This document shows positions 1-9,635 of a DNA stretch of 64,000 nucleotides, one piece after another. Within the stretch, counting starts at the first letter, position 1. Every line of letters begins with the position of its first letter. Source of the DNA: Nitrospirillum sp034653275 (GTDB lineage Bacteria > Pseudomonadota > Alphaproteobacteria > Azospirillales > Azospirillaceae); NCBI RefSeq assembly GCF_034653275.1, contig NZ_JAYEES010000003.1, positions 744,001 through 808,000 on the forward strand, read 5' to 3'. A program made the translations under genes and the position numbers. The notes under the pieces are model-generated. The model worked only from the letters and a program-made list of their open reading frames with translations. It was not told the DNA's origin and did not search any database.

Positions 1-1296
1 GGGGAAAATCCCGGCGTCCAGTCCGTGGAAATCGTTGTGGCCCCGCCGCGCAACGACGCCTCGCTGGGCGGCGCCCTGACCACCTCCCCGCGCGCCGTCG
101 CCAACGCCACCGCCGATGCCGGGGCGCTGGCGGAGACCGGTATCGATCACCTGCCCACATATGACGAGGTCGAGGCCTCCGCGTCCCTGAACGGCGGCCT
201 GAACGGGGCGGCCGAGGCGCCGGCCCTGCCCGCCTTCATCGCCGGCAACGGCCTGGGGGAGGAGCGGGATGACGTCTCGGCCCTGCTGGACCCGCGCTTC
301 ACCTTCGAGAATTTCGTGGTGGGCAAGCCCAACGAACTGGCCTTCGCCGCCGCCCGCCGCGTGGCCGACGCCAACGCCGTCACCTTCAACCCGCTGTTCC
401 TGTACGGCGGCGTGGGCCTGGGCAAGACCCACCTGATGCACGCCATCGCTTGGCACATCCGCAAGAAGGACCCCGCCCGCCGGGTGATCTACCTGTCGGC
501 GGAAAAGTTCATGTACCAGTTCATCCGGGCGCTTCGGTACAAGGACACCATGGCGTTCAAGGAGCAGTTCCGCTCCGTCGACGTGCTGATGATCGACGAC
601 GTGCAGTTCATCAGCGGCAAGGACAGCACCCAGGAAGAGTTCTTCCACACCTTCAACGCCCTGGTGGACCAGAACCGCCAGGTCATCATCTCCGCCGACA
701 AGAGCCCATCGGACCTGGAAGGCATGGAGGAGCGCCTGCGCTCCCGCCTCGGCTGGGGGCTGGTGGCCGACATCCACCCGACGACGTATGAGCTGCGCTT
801 GGGGATTCTGCAGTCCAAGGGCGAGCAGATGCGGGTGCAAATTCCGCAGAAGGTCCTGGAGTTCCTGGCCCACAAGATCACGTCCAACGTTCGTGAGCTG
901 GAAGGCGCGCTGAACCGCATCGTGGCGCATGCCGAGCTGGTGGGCCGCGCCATCACCCTGGAAAGCAGCCAGGAAGTGCTGCACGACCTGCTGCGCGCCA
1001 GCAACCGCCGGGTGACCATCGAGGAAATCCAGAAGAAGGTGGCGGAGCACTACAACATCCGCCTGGCGGACATGAGCTCCGCCCGCCGCGCCCGCGCCGT
1101 CGCCCGCCCGCGCCAGGTGGCGATGTATCTGTCCAAGCAGCTGACCGCCCGCTCCCTGCCCGAGATCGGCCGCAAGTTCGGCGACCGCGACCACACCACC
1201 GTGATGCACGCCGTGCGCAAGGTGGAAGAGCTGTGCGCCACCGACCCGACCTTCTCCGAAGACGTGGAACTGCTGCGGCGCATGCTGGAAGGCTGA
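1..1296 (+). CDS. dnaA: Chromosomal replication initiator DnaA (5' end cut by window)
   Basis: DnaA binds DnaA boxes at oriC, opens the origin and loads the helicase. The reading frame is open to base 1, so the true start and domain I lie outside the window; the GTG at 25 is only the first in-window start codon. Seen in the frame counted from that GTG: a low-complexity linker (about residues 1-90), an AAA+ core with Walker A GGVGLGKTH near 128-136 and Walker B MIDDV near 189, and the C-terminal duplex-DNA-binding signature GDRDHTTVMHAV near 388-400. dnaN and recF follow in the usual order. Confidence 0.97.
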   Translation, partial: GENPGVQSVEIVVAPPRNDASLGGALTTSPRAVANATADAGALAETGIDHLPTYDEVEASASLNGGLNGAAEAPALPAFIAGNGLGEERDDVSALLDPRFTFENFVVGKPNELAFAAARRVADANAVTFNPLFLYGGVGLGKTHLMHAIAWHIRKKDPARRVIYLSAEKFMYQFIRALRYKDTMAFKEQFRSVDVLMIDDVQFISGKDSTQEEFFHTFNALVDQNRQVIISADKSPSDLEGMEERLRSRLGWGLVADIHPTTYELRLGILQSKGEQMRVQIPQKVLEFLAHKITSNVRELEGALNRIVAHAELVGRAITLESSQEVLHDLLRASNRRVTIEEIQKKVAEHYNIRLADMSSARRARAVARPRQVAMYLSKQLTARSLPEIGRKFGDRDHTTVMHAVRKVEELCATDPTFSEDVELLRRMLEG

Positions 1297-1552
1297 CACC
1301 CCTTCCATTCCCGCCTGTCTCCGTCCCCTTGTCTTTGCCCCCCGTCTCCAGCCCCCCGGGCCCCCCTTTCGGACAGGGGCGACTCGGCCTTCCGGATGCC
1401 TCTGGAATCGGTCGAAAACGCTGTCGCCGCGCGGGGCTTGTGCTATGGTGACCACCCCTTTTTCCAGGCCCTGTGGGGGGGCCTCGGGGGGGATTCAAGG
1501 CAAACAATCGCCGCGCCTCACAGGGGCGACGGGTCAGCACAAGCGGAACGGC

Positions 1553-2677
1553 ATGAAGATCACCATCGAACGCGCGGCTTTGCTCCGGTCTCTCGGTCAT
1601 GTTCAGAGCGTGGTGGAGCGTCGGAACACCATTCCGATCCTGTCCAACGTCCTGCTGAAGGCGGAAAACGGTGAGCTGGCGCTGACCGCCACCGACATGG
1701 ATCTGGAGATCGTGGAATCCGTGCCGGCCGACATCGCGCGCCCCGGTTCCGCCACCGCCCCCGCCCACACCCTGTACGACATCGCCCGCAAGCTGCCGGA
1801 CGGCAGCCAGGTGGAACTGGACTTCACCGCCGACACGCTGACCCTGCGCTCCGGCCGGTCGCAGTTCCGCCTGGGCGCCCTGCCGGTGGAGGATTTCCCC
1901 GTCATGGCCGGCGGCGACACCGGGCACCGCTTCAGCCTGTCGGCCAACGACCTGAAGATGCTGGTGGATCGCACCAAGTTCGCCATCTCCACCGAGGAGA
2001 CGCGCTACTACCTGAACGGCATCTACCTGCACGCTTCCAAGGCCAAGACCGGGGCCGCCGAAATCCCCGTGCTGCGCGCCGTGGCCACCGACGGCCATCG
2101 CCTGGCCCGGGTGGAGATGGCCCTGCCGGACGGCGCCGCCGGCATCCCCGGCGTGATCATCCCGCGCAAGACCGTGATCGAGGTGCGCAAGCTGCTGGAC
2201 GAGGCGGCCGACCGCATCGAGGTGCAACTGTCCGACACCAAGGTGCGCTTCGCCTTCGACAGCATCGTGCTGACCAGCAAGCTGATCGACGGCACCTTCC
2301 CGGACTATGAGCGCGTCATTCCCACGGGCAACGACAAGGTGATGGAGGTCAACGCCGGCCAGTTCGCCGCCGCCGTCGACCGCGTCGCCACCATCTCCAC
2401 GGAAAAGAGCCGCGCGGTGAAGCTCAGCCTGGACCGTGGCATCCTGACCCTGTCGGCCTCCAGCCCGGAAGCGGGCTCGGCCACGGAGGAGATCGAGGTC
2501 AGCTACGACAACACCGCGCTCGAAATCGGCTTCAACAGCCGCTACCTGCTGGACATCACCCAGCAGATCGAGGGCGAGGGCGTGCGCTTCACCCTGGCCG
2601 ACGCCGGCTCGCCCACCGTGGTGCGCGACGTGGCCGACGGGTCGGCCCTTTACGTCCTCATGCCGATGCGCGTTTGA
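1553..2677 (+). CDS. dnaN: DNA polymerase III beta sliding clamp
   Basis: Ring-shaped processivity clamp that tethers DNA polymerase III and repair polymerases to DNA. The 374-residue product has the family length and N-terminus (MKITIERAALLRSLGHVQ) and ends in the typical YVLMPMRV. An in-frame GTG upstream at 1445 would add 36 residues with no clamp similarity, so the ATG at 1553 is chosen. The 256-base dnaA-dnaN gap holds two separate runs of seven G near 1475-1492 and no other gene. It is followed 31-52 bases downstream by recF. Confidence 0.97.
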   Translation: MKITIERAALLRSLGHVQSVVERRNTIPILSNVLLKAENGELALTATDMDLEIVESVPADIARPGSATAPAHTLYDIARKLPDGSQVELDFTADTLTLRSGRSQFRLGALPVEDFPVMAGGDTGHRFSLSANDLKMLVDRTKFAISTEETRYYLNGIYLHASKAKTGAAEIPVLRAVATDGHRLARVEMALPDGAAGIPGVIIPRKTVIEVRKLLDEAADRIEVQLSDTKVRFAFDSIVLTSKLIDGTFPDYERVIPTGNDKVMEVNAGQFAAAVDRVATISTEKSRAVKLSLDRGILTLSASSPEAGSATEEIEVSYDNTALEIGFNSRYLLDITQQIEGEGVRFTLADAGSPTVVRDVADGSALYVLMPMRV

Positions 2678-2729
2678 GGTCCTGGGGTCCCCGGGGCGGC
2701 GGTAGCGGTTGCTGGCCAATATGGGCGCC

Positions 2730-3994
2730 ATGTCCACAGAAGAGCCGCCCCTGACGGGGGAGCCGGAGGGCACCCCTCATGAGCATGAGGGGGCGGCGCC
2801 CGCGGTCATCCCCGGGGCCGTGTCCACGCCGCCGGTGGCGGCGCTGGCGGTCACGCGGCTGACCGTCACCCGCTTCCGCTCCTACGCCCAGGCCCGCCTG
2901 ACGCTGGACCGGCGGCCGGTGGCGCTGACCGGCCCCAACGGCGCCGGCAAGACCAACCTGCTGGAGGCGGTGAGCTTCCTCGCCCCCGGCCGTGGCCTGC
3001 GCCGCGCCAAGCTGGGGGATGTGGAACGGCTGCAGGCCCCGGGCGAAACCTGGGAGACGCCGGGCTGGGCCGTGGCGGCGGAGGTGTGCACACCGCTGGG
3101 CGTGGTGGAGATCGGCACCGGCCGCGACCCCGCCGGCGCGCCGGGCAGCGAGCGCCGCGTGGTGCACATCGACGGCCGGCCGGCCAAAAGCCAGATGGCG
3201 CTGGCGCAATATGTTTCCTGCGTTTGGCTGACGCCGCAGATGGACCGCCTGTTCGTCGAGGGGGCCGCCGGCCGCCGCCGCTTCATCGACCGGCTGGTGT
3301 TCGGCTTCCATCCCGAGCATGCCGGCCACCTCAGCCGCTTCGAACAGGCCATGCGCGACCGCATCCGCCTGTTGCGCGAGGGGGGGACCCCTCCTGGCTG
3401 ACGGTGCTGGAGGACCAGATGGCCACCAACGGCATCGCCGTGGCCGCCGCCCGCCGCGACGTGACGGCCCGCCTGGGCGCCGCCTGCCGCCGGGGCGTGG
3501 GGCCCTTCCCGGCGCCCGGCCTGGCGCTGACCGGCACCCTGGACACATGGCTGGCCGACCGGCCGGCGGTGGAGGCGGAGGACGCGCTGCGCCGAGCCCT
3601 GGCGGAGGCGCGGCGGATCGACGCGCACGCCGGCACCACCACGGTGGGCCCGCACCGCAGCGACCTGGCCGTGACCTACCTGGCCAAGGGCATGCCGGCG
3701 GATCTGGGCTCCACCGGCGAGCAAAAGGCCCTGCTGATCGCCATCGTGCTGGCCAACGCCCGGTTGATGGCGGCCGAGGGCGGGGCGCCACCCCTTTTGC
3801 TGCTGGACGAGGTGGCCGCCCACCTGGATGCGGAGCGTCGCACCGCCCTGTTCCAGGAGGTGCTGGCCACCGGGTCGCAGGCGTGGATGACGGGCACCGA
3901 CGCCGCCACCTTCGCCGAACTGGGGGCCGCCGCCAACCACGTCCGGGTGGTCCCGGACGACACCGGCGGCGGCGTGGTGGTGGGCGCCGGATAG
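2730..3994 (+). CDS. recF: DNA replication and repair protein RecF, frameshifted as sequenced
   Basis: RecF is an SMC-like ATPase that helps RecO/RecR load RecA at gaps. The 5' part (2730-3401) carries the family start LTVTRFRSYAQARL and Walker A GPNGAGKTN, then meets a stop just after ...RIRLLREGG. The 3' part continues in the -1 frame from about 3381 as DPSWLTVLEDQM and carries GSTGEQKALL and Walker B LLLLDEVAAHLD, ending at 3994. The switch falls at a run of seven G (3380-3386); an eighth G would restore one protein of about 420 residues. The N-terminus has about 45 extra residues, so the start (TTG 2709, ATG 2721 or 2730) is uncertain. A sequencing indel is the likeliest cause. Confidence 0.85.
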
Positions 3995-4095
3995 GCCCCT
4001 GGCGCTTTCGAGAGTCCGCGGAATGGGGGGCAGCGATCCCCCTTGGTTATGACGGTTTTGCCCCTGGGCGACGCGATATCTGGTAGAGTGTATCC

Positions 4096-6618
4096 ATGGC
4101 ACAAGAAGCTCTGACGACCCCCGACTCCGCCGCCGAGGATTACGGCGCCAGCTCCATCAAAGTGCTGAAAGGCCTTGATGCGGTGCGCAAGCGTCCCGGC
4201 ATGTACATCGGCGACACCGACGATGGTTCCGGCCTGCACCACATGGTGTACGAGGTCGTGGACAACGCCATCGACGAGGCGCTGGCCGGCTATTGCACCC
4301 GGGTGGACGTCATCCTGAATCCCGACGGTTCGTGCACCGTGCGCGACGATGGCCGTGGCATCCCTGTGGACATCCATGCGGAGGAAGGCGTGTCGGCGGC
4401 CGAGGTCATCATGACCCAGCTGCACGCCGGCGGTAAGTTCGACCAGAACAGCTACAAGGTCTCCGGCGGCCTGCACGGCGTGGGCGTGTCCGTCGTGAAC
4501 GCCCTGTCGGAAATCCTGGACCTGCGCATCTGGCGCCAGGGCCGGGTGTGGGAGATGCGCTTCGCCCATGGCGAGGCGCAGGCGCCGCTGGCCAACACCG
4601 GCGCGGCACCGCTGAAGGCCGACGGCCGCCCCCTGTCGGGGACGGAGGTCACCTTCCTGCCGTCCAAGGCCACCTTCACCAAGACCGAGTTCGACTACCA
4701 GACGCTGGAACACCGCCTGCGCGAGCTGGCCTTCCTGAACTCCGGCGTCACCCTGTACCTGACCGACGCGCGGGGGGTGGAGCCGAAGTCCTGCGAGCTG
4801 CATTACGAGGGCGGGCTGGAGGCCTTCGTGCAGTGGCTGGACCGGTCGAAGACGCCGCTGCACAAGCCAGGCATCGCGCTCCGCGCCGAACGGCAGAGCG
4901 ACCTGGGCGGCACCATCGGCGTGGAAGTGGCGCTGCAGTGGAACGACAGCTATCACGAGAGCACGCTGTGCTTCACCAACAACATCCCGCAGCGTGACGG
5001 CGGCACCCACCTGGCCGGTTTCCGCGCGGCGCTGACCCGCACGCTGAACAACTACGCGAACGAATCCGGCATCGCGAAGAAGGAGAAGGTGAACCTTTCC
5101 GGCGACGACATGCGCGAGGGCCTGACCTGCGTGCTGTCGGTGAAGGTGCCCGATCCCAAGTTCTCCAGCCAGACCAAGGACAAGCTGGTCTCCTCCGAGG
5201 TCCGCCCCGTGGTGGAGGCGGTGGTGGCCGACGCCCTGGCGACCTGGCTGGAAGAGCACCCGGGCGATGCCAAGCGCATCATCGGCAAGGTGGTCGAGGC
5301 CGCCGCCGCGCGTGAGGCCGCGCGCAAGGCGCGGGAACTGACCCGGCGCAAGGGCGCCCTGGACATGGCCTCGCTGCCCGGCAAGCTGGCCGACTGCCAG
5401 GAACGCGATCCGGCGCTCAGCGAACTGTTCCTGGTCGAGGGTGACTCGGCCGGCGGCTCCGCCAAGCAGGGCCGCTCGCGCCAGTTCCAGGCCATCCTGC
5501 CCCTGCGCGGCAAGATCCTGAACGTGGAGCGCGCGCGCTTCGACAAGATGCTGTCCTCGGCCGAGATCGGCACCCTGATCGCGGCGCTGGGCACCGGTAT
5601 CGGGCGTGAGGAGTTCAACGCGGAAAAGGCGCGCTATCACAAGGTCATCATCATGACCGACGCCGACGTGGACGGCGCGCACATCCGCACCCTGCTGCTG
5701 ACCTTCTTCTACCGCCAGATGCCCGAGCTGATCGAGCGCGGCTACCTCTACATCGCCCAGCCGCCGCTGTACCGTGTGAAACGCGGCACGGCCAAGGAAC
5801 GGTACCTCAAGGACGACCGGGCCATGGACGATTACCTGATCGGCCAGGGGCTGGAAGACGTCGCCCTGGTGGGCGCGGCGGGTGTCCAGCGCGAGGGCGG
5901 TGAGCTGCGCGACGTGGTGGAGCAAGCGCGTTCCGCCCGCCACCAGCTGCAGGCCCTGACCCGCAAGGTGGGCAACGCCGCCGTGGTGGAACAGGCGGCC
6001 GTGGCCGGCGCCCTGTCCATGACCCTGCTGACCGATGACGCGCGCGCCGATGACCTGGCCCGCGTGGTGGCGGCACGCCTGAACCGCATCGAGGCCCAGG
6101 CCGCGCAGGCCGCCGGCAATGCCGGCGAGGGCGCCACCGTGGGCGTGGGCGCCTGGCAGGGCGAACGCGCGCGCGAGGGCGGCCTGATGCTGTTCCGCAC
6201 CAGCCGCGGCGTCACCCACCGCCACATCCTGGACGCCGACGTGCTGAAAAGCGTGGAGGCCCGCCGCCTGGACGCTATGGCCGACTTCCTGAAGACGGTC
6301 TTCACCGACGCGGCCACCCTGACCTACCGCGGCCGCACCACCCGCACCATCGTCGGCCCCACCGGCCTGATGGACGCGGTGCTGGAACAGGGCCGCCAGG
6401 GCCTGTCCATCCAGCGCTACAAGGGCCTGGGCGAGATGAACCCGGACCAGCTGTGGGAAACCACGCTGGACCCCAAGATCCGCTCGCTGCTGCAGGTCAA
6501 GGTCACCCACGTCGATGAGGCGGAAGAGGTGTTCTCCACCCTCATGGGCGACATCGTCGAACCCCGCCGCGACTTCATCCAGGAAAACGCGCTGAAGGTG
6601 GCGAACCTGGACGTGTGA
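4096..6618 (+). CDS. gyrB: DNA gyrase subunit B
   Basis: ATPase and TOPRIM subunit of the A2B2 gyrase that introduces negative supercoils. The 840-residue product contains the GHKL ATP site (VYEVVDNAIDEALAGY near residue 55; GRGIPVDIH; GGLHGVGVSVVNALS), the TOPRIM acidic motif LVEGDSAGGSA with MTDADVDGAHIR, and the C-terminal QRYKGLGEMNPDQLWETT. An insertion-like stretch (about residues 585-720) is alanine-rich and less conserved, as in other alphaproteobacteria. It lies about 100 bases after recF, and a hairpin follows at 6648-6685. Confidence 0.98.
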   Translation: MAQEALTTPDSAAEDYGASSIKVLKGLDAVRKRPGMYIGDTDDGSGLHHMVYEVVDNAIDEALAGYCTRVDVILNPDGSCTVRDDGRGIPVDIHAEEGVSAAEVIMTQLHAGGKFDQNSYKVSGGLHGVGVSVVNALSEILDLRIWRQGRVWEMRFAHGEAQAPLANTGAAPLKADGRPLSGTEVTFLPSKATFTKTEFDYQTLEHRLRELAFLNSGVTLYLTDARGVEPKSCELHYEGGLEAFVQWLDRSKTPLHKPGIALRAERQSDLGGTIGVEVALQWNDSYHESTLCFTNNIPQRDGGTHLAGFRAALTRTLNNYANESGIAKKEKVNLSGDDMREGLTCVLSVKVPDPKFSSQTKDKLVSSEVRPVVEAVVADALATWLEEHPGDAKRIIGKVVEAAAAREAARKARELTRRKGALDMASLPGKLADCQERDPALSELFLVEGDSAGGSAKQGRSRQFQAILPLRGKILNVERARFDKMLSSAEIGTLIAALGTGIGREEFNAEKARYHKVIIMTDADVDGAHIRTLLLTFFYRQMPELIERGYLYIAQPPLYRVKRGTAKERYLKDDRAMDDYLIGQGLEDVALVGAAGVQREGGELRDVVEQARSARHQLQALTRKVGNAAVVEQAAVAGALSMTLLTDDARADDLARVVAARLNRIEAQAAQAAGNAGEGATVGVGAWQGERAREGGLMLFRTSRGVTHRHILDADVLKSVEARRLDAMADFLKTVFTDAATLTYRGRTTRTIVGPTGLMDAVLEQGRQGLSIQRYKGLGEMNPDQLWETTLDPKIRSLLQVKVTHVDEAEEVFSTLMGDIVEPRRDFIQENALKVANLDV

Positions 6619-6647
6619 GGCGGCGTAAAAAAAGAAAATCAAACGTA

Positions 6648-6685
6648 CCCCGTGGCGTGTGGGACCAACGTTCCGCCCCACGGGG
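6648..6685 (+). terminator. Hairpin after gyrB, possible terminator
   Basis: An 8-bp stem (CCCCGTGG at 6648-6655 with CCACGGGG at 6678-6685) encloses a 22-base loop. It sits 30 bases after the gyrB stop. There is no T-run after it, so it could equally be a processing or attenuating structure. Confidence 0.35.
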
Positions 6686-6824
6686 GCCGGCATATGGGGC
6701 GTTTCATCAAGTAGCGGCTGTGTGAGGACCGGACGCCGGCGATGGCGTGTTCTGGCCGTTTTCCATGTGCGAAGGGCGTGGGACCGCGCACCGGGCCGCA
6801 CCGACAAAGCCTGAGGGGGACCTG

Positions 6825-8363
6825 ATGATCACGGGTGAGATCAAGCGCCAGATCGACGACATCTGGAACGACTTCTGGACCGGGGGCGTGTCCAACCCGC
6901 TGGCCGTGATGGAGCAGATCACCTACCTGCTGTTCGTCCGCCGCCTGGATGAGATGCAGATGGTGGAGGAGGCGAAGGCCGCCGCGCTGAAAAGGCCGGT
7001 GGAACGCCGCATCTTCCCCGAGGGCGCGGACGACGACGGCGTTGCCTATGACCGGATGCGCTGGTCGCGGTTCAAGTCGCTGGAGCCGCGGGCGATGTTC
7101 GACCTGGTGGACCGCCACGTATTCCCATTCCTGCGCACCTTGGGCGGCGACGCCTCCAGCTTCGCCACCCATATGAAGGACGCGCGCCTGGGCATCCCCA
7201 CCCCGGCCCTGCTGGCCAAGGTGGTGGAAAAGCTGGACCGGGTGCCGATGGAGGACCGGGACACCAAGGGCGACGTCTACGAATACATGCTGGGCAAGAT
7301 CGCCAGCGCCGGCCAGAACGGGCAGTTCCGCACCCCCCGGCACATCATCGCCACCATGGTGGAACTGATGGCGCCCACGCCGGACGACGTCATCTGCGAC
7401 CCCGCCGCCGGCACCGCCGGCTTCCTGGTCCAGGCCGGGGAATATCTGCGGCGGGAGCATCAGGCCCTGTTCCGCGACCCGGCGACGCTGAGGCACTTCC
7501 ATACCCACGCCTTCAACGGCTTCGACTTCGACCCCACCATGCTGCGCATCGCGTCCATGAACATGGTGCTGCATGGGGTGGAGGGGGCGACCATCGCCTA
7601 TCGTGACAGCCTGGCGGAGGAACATGGGCAGGATGCGGGCGCCTATTCCCTGATCCTGGCCAACCCGCCCTTCGCCGGGTCGCTGGACTATGAGTCCTGC
7701 GCCAAGGACCTGCAACGCATCGTCAAGACCAAGAAGACGGAACTGCTGTTCATCGCCCTGTTCCTGCGCCTGCTGCGCACCGGCGGCCGGGCGGCGGTGA
7801 TCGTGCCGGACGGCGTGCTGTTCGGGTCCAGCAAGGCGCATAAGGAGATGCGCCGCATGCTGGTGGAGGATCACAAGCTGGACGCGGTGATCAAGCTGCC
7901 GTCCGGCGTGTTCCGCCCCTATGCCGGTGTTTCCACCGCCATCCTGTGCTTCACCCGCACCGACAGCGGCGGCACCGACCAGGTCTGGTTCTACGACCTT
8001 CAGGCCGATGGCTTCACCCTGGACGACAAGCGCACGCCCCTGCTGGCGGAGGACCGCCAGGGCCCGGCGCCCGAACGCCCCCTGACGGCGGAGGAGTTCC
8101 AGAAGAACAACCTGCCCGACCTGGTCACCCGCTGGCAGGACCGCGACGGCGATGAGAAAAAGCGCCCGCGCACGGCCCAGAGCTTCTGCGTGCCCAAGGC
8201 GGAGATCGCGGCGGCCGGCTATGACCTGTCGCTGAACCGCTACAAGGAGGTGGCGCACGAAGCCGTGGACCACGCCAGCCCGGCGGAAATACTGTCGGAC
8301 CTGAAGAAGCTGGAGGCCGAGATCGCGGAAGGGACCCGGCGGCTGGAGGAGATGCTGGGATGA
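6825..8363 (+). CDS. hsdM: Type I restriction-modification system, methyltransferase subunit HsdM
   Basis: Adenine-N6 methyltransferase subunit that works with HsdS to modify host DNA and is part of the M2S1R2 restriction complex. The product (512 residues) has an N-terminal helical domain (ITGEIKRQIDDIWNDFW...EQITYLLFVRRLDEMQ), SAM-binding motif I DPAAGTAGF near residue 192 and the catalytic motif NPPF near 279. The frame is open from 6747, but ATG 6825 is preceded by TGAGGGGGA at 6811-6819 and matches the family N-terminus. It overlaps hsdS by four bases (ATGA), so the two are translationally coupled. Confidence 0.95.
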   Translation: MITGEIKRQIDDIWNDFWTGGVSNPLAVMEQITYLLFVRRLDEMQMVEEAKAAALKRPVERRIFPEGADDDGVAYDRMRWSRFKSLEPRAMFDLVDRHVFPFLRTLGGDASSFATHMKDARLGIPTPALLAKVVEKLDRVPMEDRDTKGDVYEYMLGKIASAGQNGQFRTPRHIIATMVELMAPTPDDVICDPAAGTAGFLVQAGEYLRREHQALFRDPATLRHFHTHAFNGFDFDPTMLRIASMNMVLHGVEGATIAYRDSLAEEHGQDAGAYSLILANPPFAGSLDYESCAKDLQRIVKTKKTELLFIALFLRLLRTGGRAAVIVPDGVLFGSSKAHKEMRRMLVEDHKLDAVIKLPSGVFRPYAGVSTAILCFTRTDSGGTDQVWFYDLQADGFTLDDKRTPLLAEDRQGPAPERPLTAEEFQKNNLPDLVTRWQDRDGDEKKRPRTAQSFCVPKAEIAAAGYDLSLNRYKEVAHEAVDHASPAEILSDLKKLEAEIAEGTRRLEEMLG

Positions 8364-9498
8364 GTGATTGGCTCCAGGAATCTTTCAGTGACTTGTTCGT
8401 TGATTTATCGAGCGGTCATCGAAAGTTGAAAACAGAAGAGTACTTAACTTCTGGTCGGGTTCCGATTGTAGATCAAGGGGCCAATTTTATATGTGGTTAT
8501 TGTAACGAAGAAGAAGCCGTAGTCCAGGTGGAGAAACCCGTCATTGTCTTTGGGGATCATACCCGGCACTGGAAATATGTGGACTTTGATTTCTGCGTTG
8601 GAGCCGATGGCGTAAAAATATTCAAGCCTTGTGACCGACTTGACTCACGTTTTGCATACAGGGCGCTCTGTAACCTCGACATCGAAAGCGCTGGGTACAG
8701 TCGGCACACTAAGTTTTTGCGCCGTAAAGTCATTAACTTTCCGACCAATATGAAAGAGCAGCGGCGGATCGCGGCTATCCTTGACCAGGCCGACACACTT
8801 CGCCGTCAGCGCCGCGTTGCGCTGGAGCGGCTAGATGAACTGCCTCGCCACTTGTTTGCACACACCTTTGGTGACCCCGTTGCCAATAAGCAAGGCTGGC
8901 ACCGCTTGCGCCTTGGTGACCTTCTGGAGGCCATCGACAGCGGGTGGAGTCCCAATTGTCTGGACAGGCCGGCGGAAGCGCATGAATGGGGAGTGCTTAA
9001 GCTTGGGGCAGTTACACGATGTATATTTGATGAGAACGAGCAGAAGGCACTTCCCTCTACCGAAAAGCCGCGACCAGACCTGGAAGTCAAAGCAGGTGAC
9101 ATTCTCTTTACGCGCAAGAACACTTATGACCTTGTCGCCGCTTGCGCTCTCGTTGGTGATGTGCGTCCGCACTTGATGCTGCCCGATCTCATTTTCCGGC
9201 TTCGCCCGAGGCAGGACGCACTAATCAATTCATTCTATATGCAACAGCTCCTTACCTATCCTACCAAACGGAAGGAAATACAGAAGCTTGCCGGCGGTGC
9301 AGCAGGTTCAATGCCGAACATTTCCAAAGGGCGCTTGCTGGCTGCGGAAATTGAGGTCCCCCCCTCGACCTCCAACGCGCCTTTGCCGAGCGCGTGCGGG
9401 CCATTGAGGTGCTGAAGGCCCGGCATCGCGCCCATCTGGCCCAACTCGACGCCCTGTTTGCCTCCCTGCAACACCGGGCGTTCCGGGGAGAGTTGTAA
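8360..9498 (+). CDS. hsdS: Type I restriction specificity subunit HsdS, frameshifted as sequenced
   Basis: HsdS sets the recognition sequence through two target recognition domains separated by helical spacers. Seen: TRD1 (about residues 1-125), spacer QRRIAAILDQADTLRRQRR near 135-150, and TRD2 (about 170-325). As read, translation ends at 9415 with a non-homologous tail. Shifting frame at the run of seven C (9358-9364) instead gives the normal HsdS C-terminus (RAFAERVRAIEVLKARH... ending RAFRGEL) and a stop at 9496-9498, about 379 residues in all. Bases 8370-9350 are clearly AT-richer than hsdM and hsdR, typical of exchanged recognition domains. The frameshift may be phase variation or a sequencing error. 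Confidence 0.88.
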
Positions 9499-9635
9499 AG
9501 GCGCGCGTCGGTGTCGTGGCGGAACAGGCAGCGGTTTCGCGCAGTTGTGCGGTTGAACAAGTCTCAGACGTGCGCGTGTCCGTTTGCGGCATCTTTCGGA
9601 TGGGGTAACCTGCGCGGGAGCAGGAGAGCCGCCGC

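Noticed and set aside
1297..1552. Origin of replication between dnaA and dnaN
   Set aside because: No DnaA box or AT-rich block is visible; the gap is GC-rich with G runs.
3676..6807. A 1043-codon open frame antisense to recF and gyrB
   Set aside because: It is the GC-driven shadow of gyrB, with His/Gln/Gly-rich composition, no family features and a real gene on the opposite strand.
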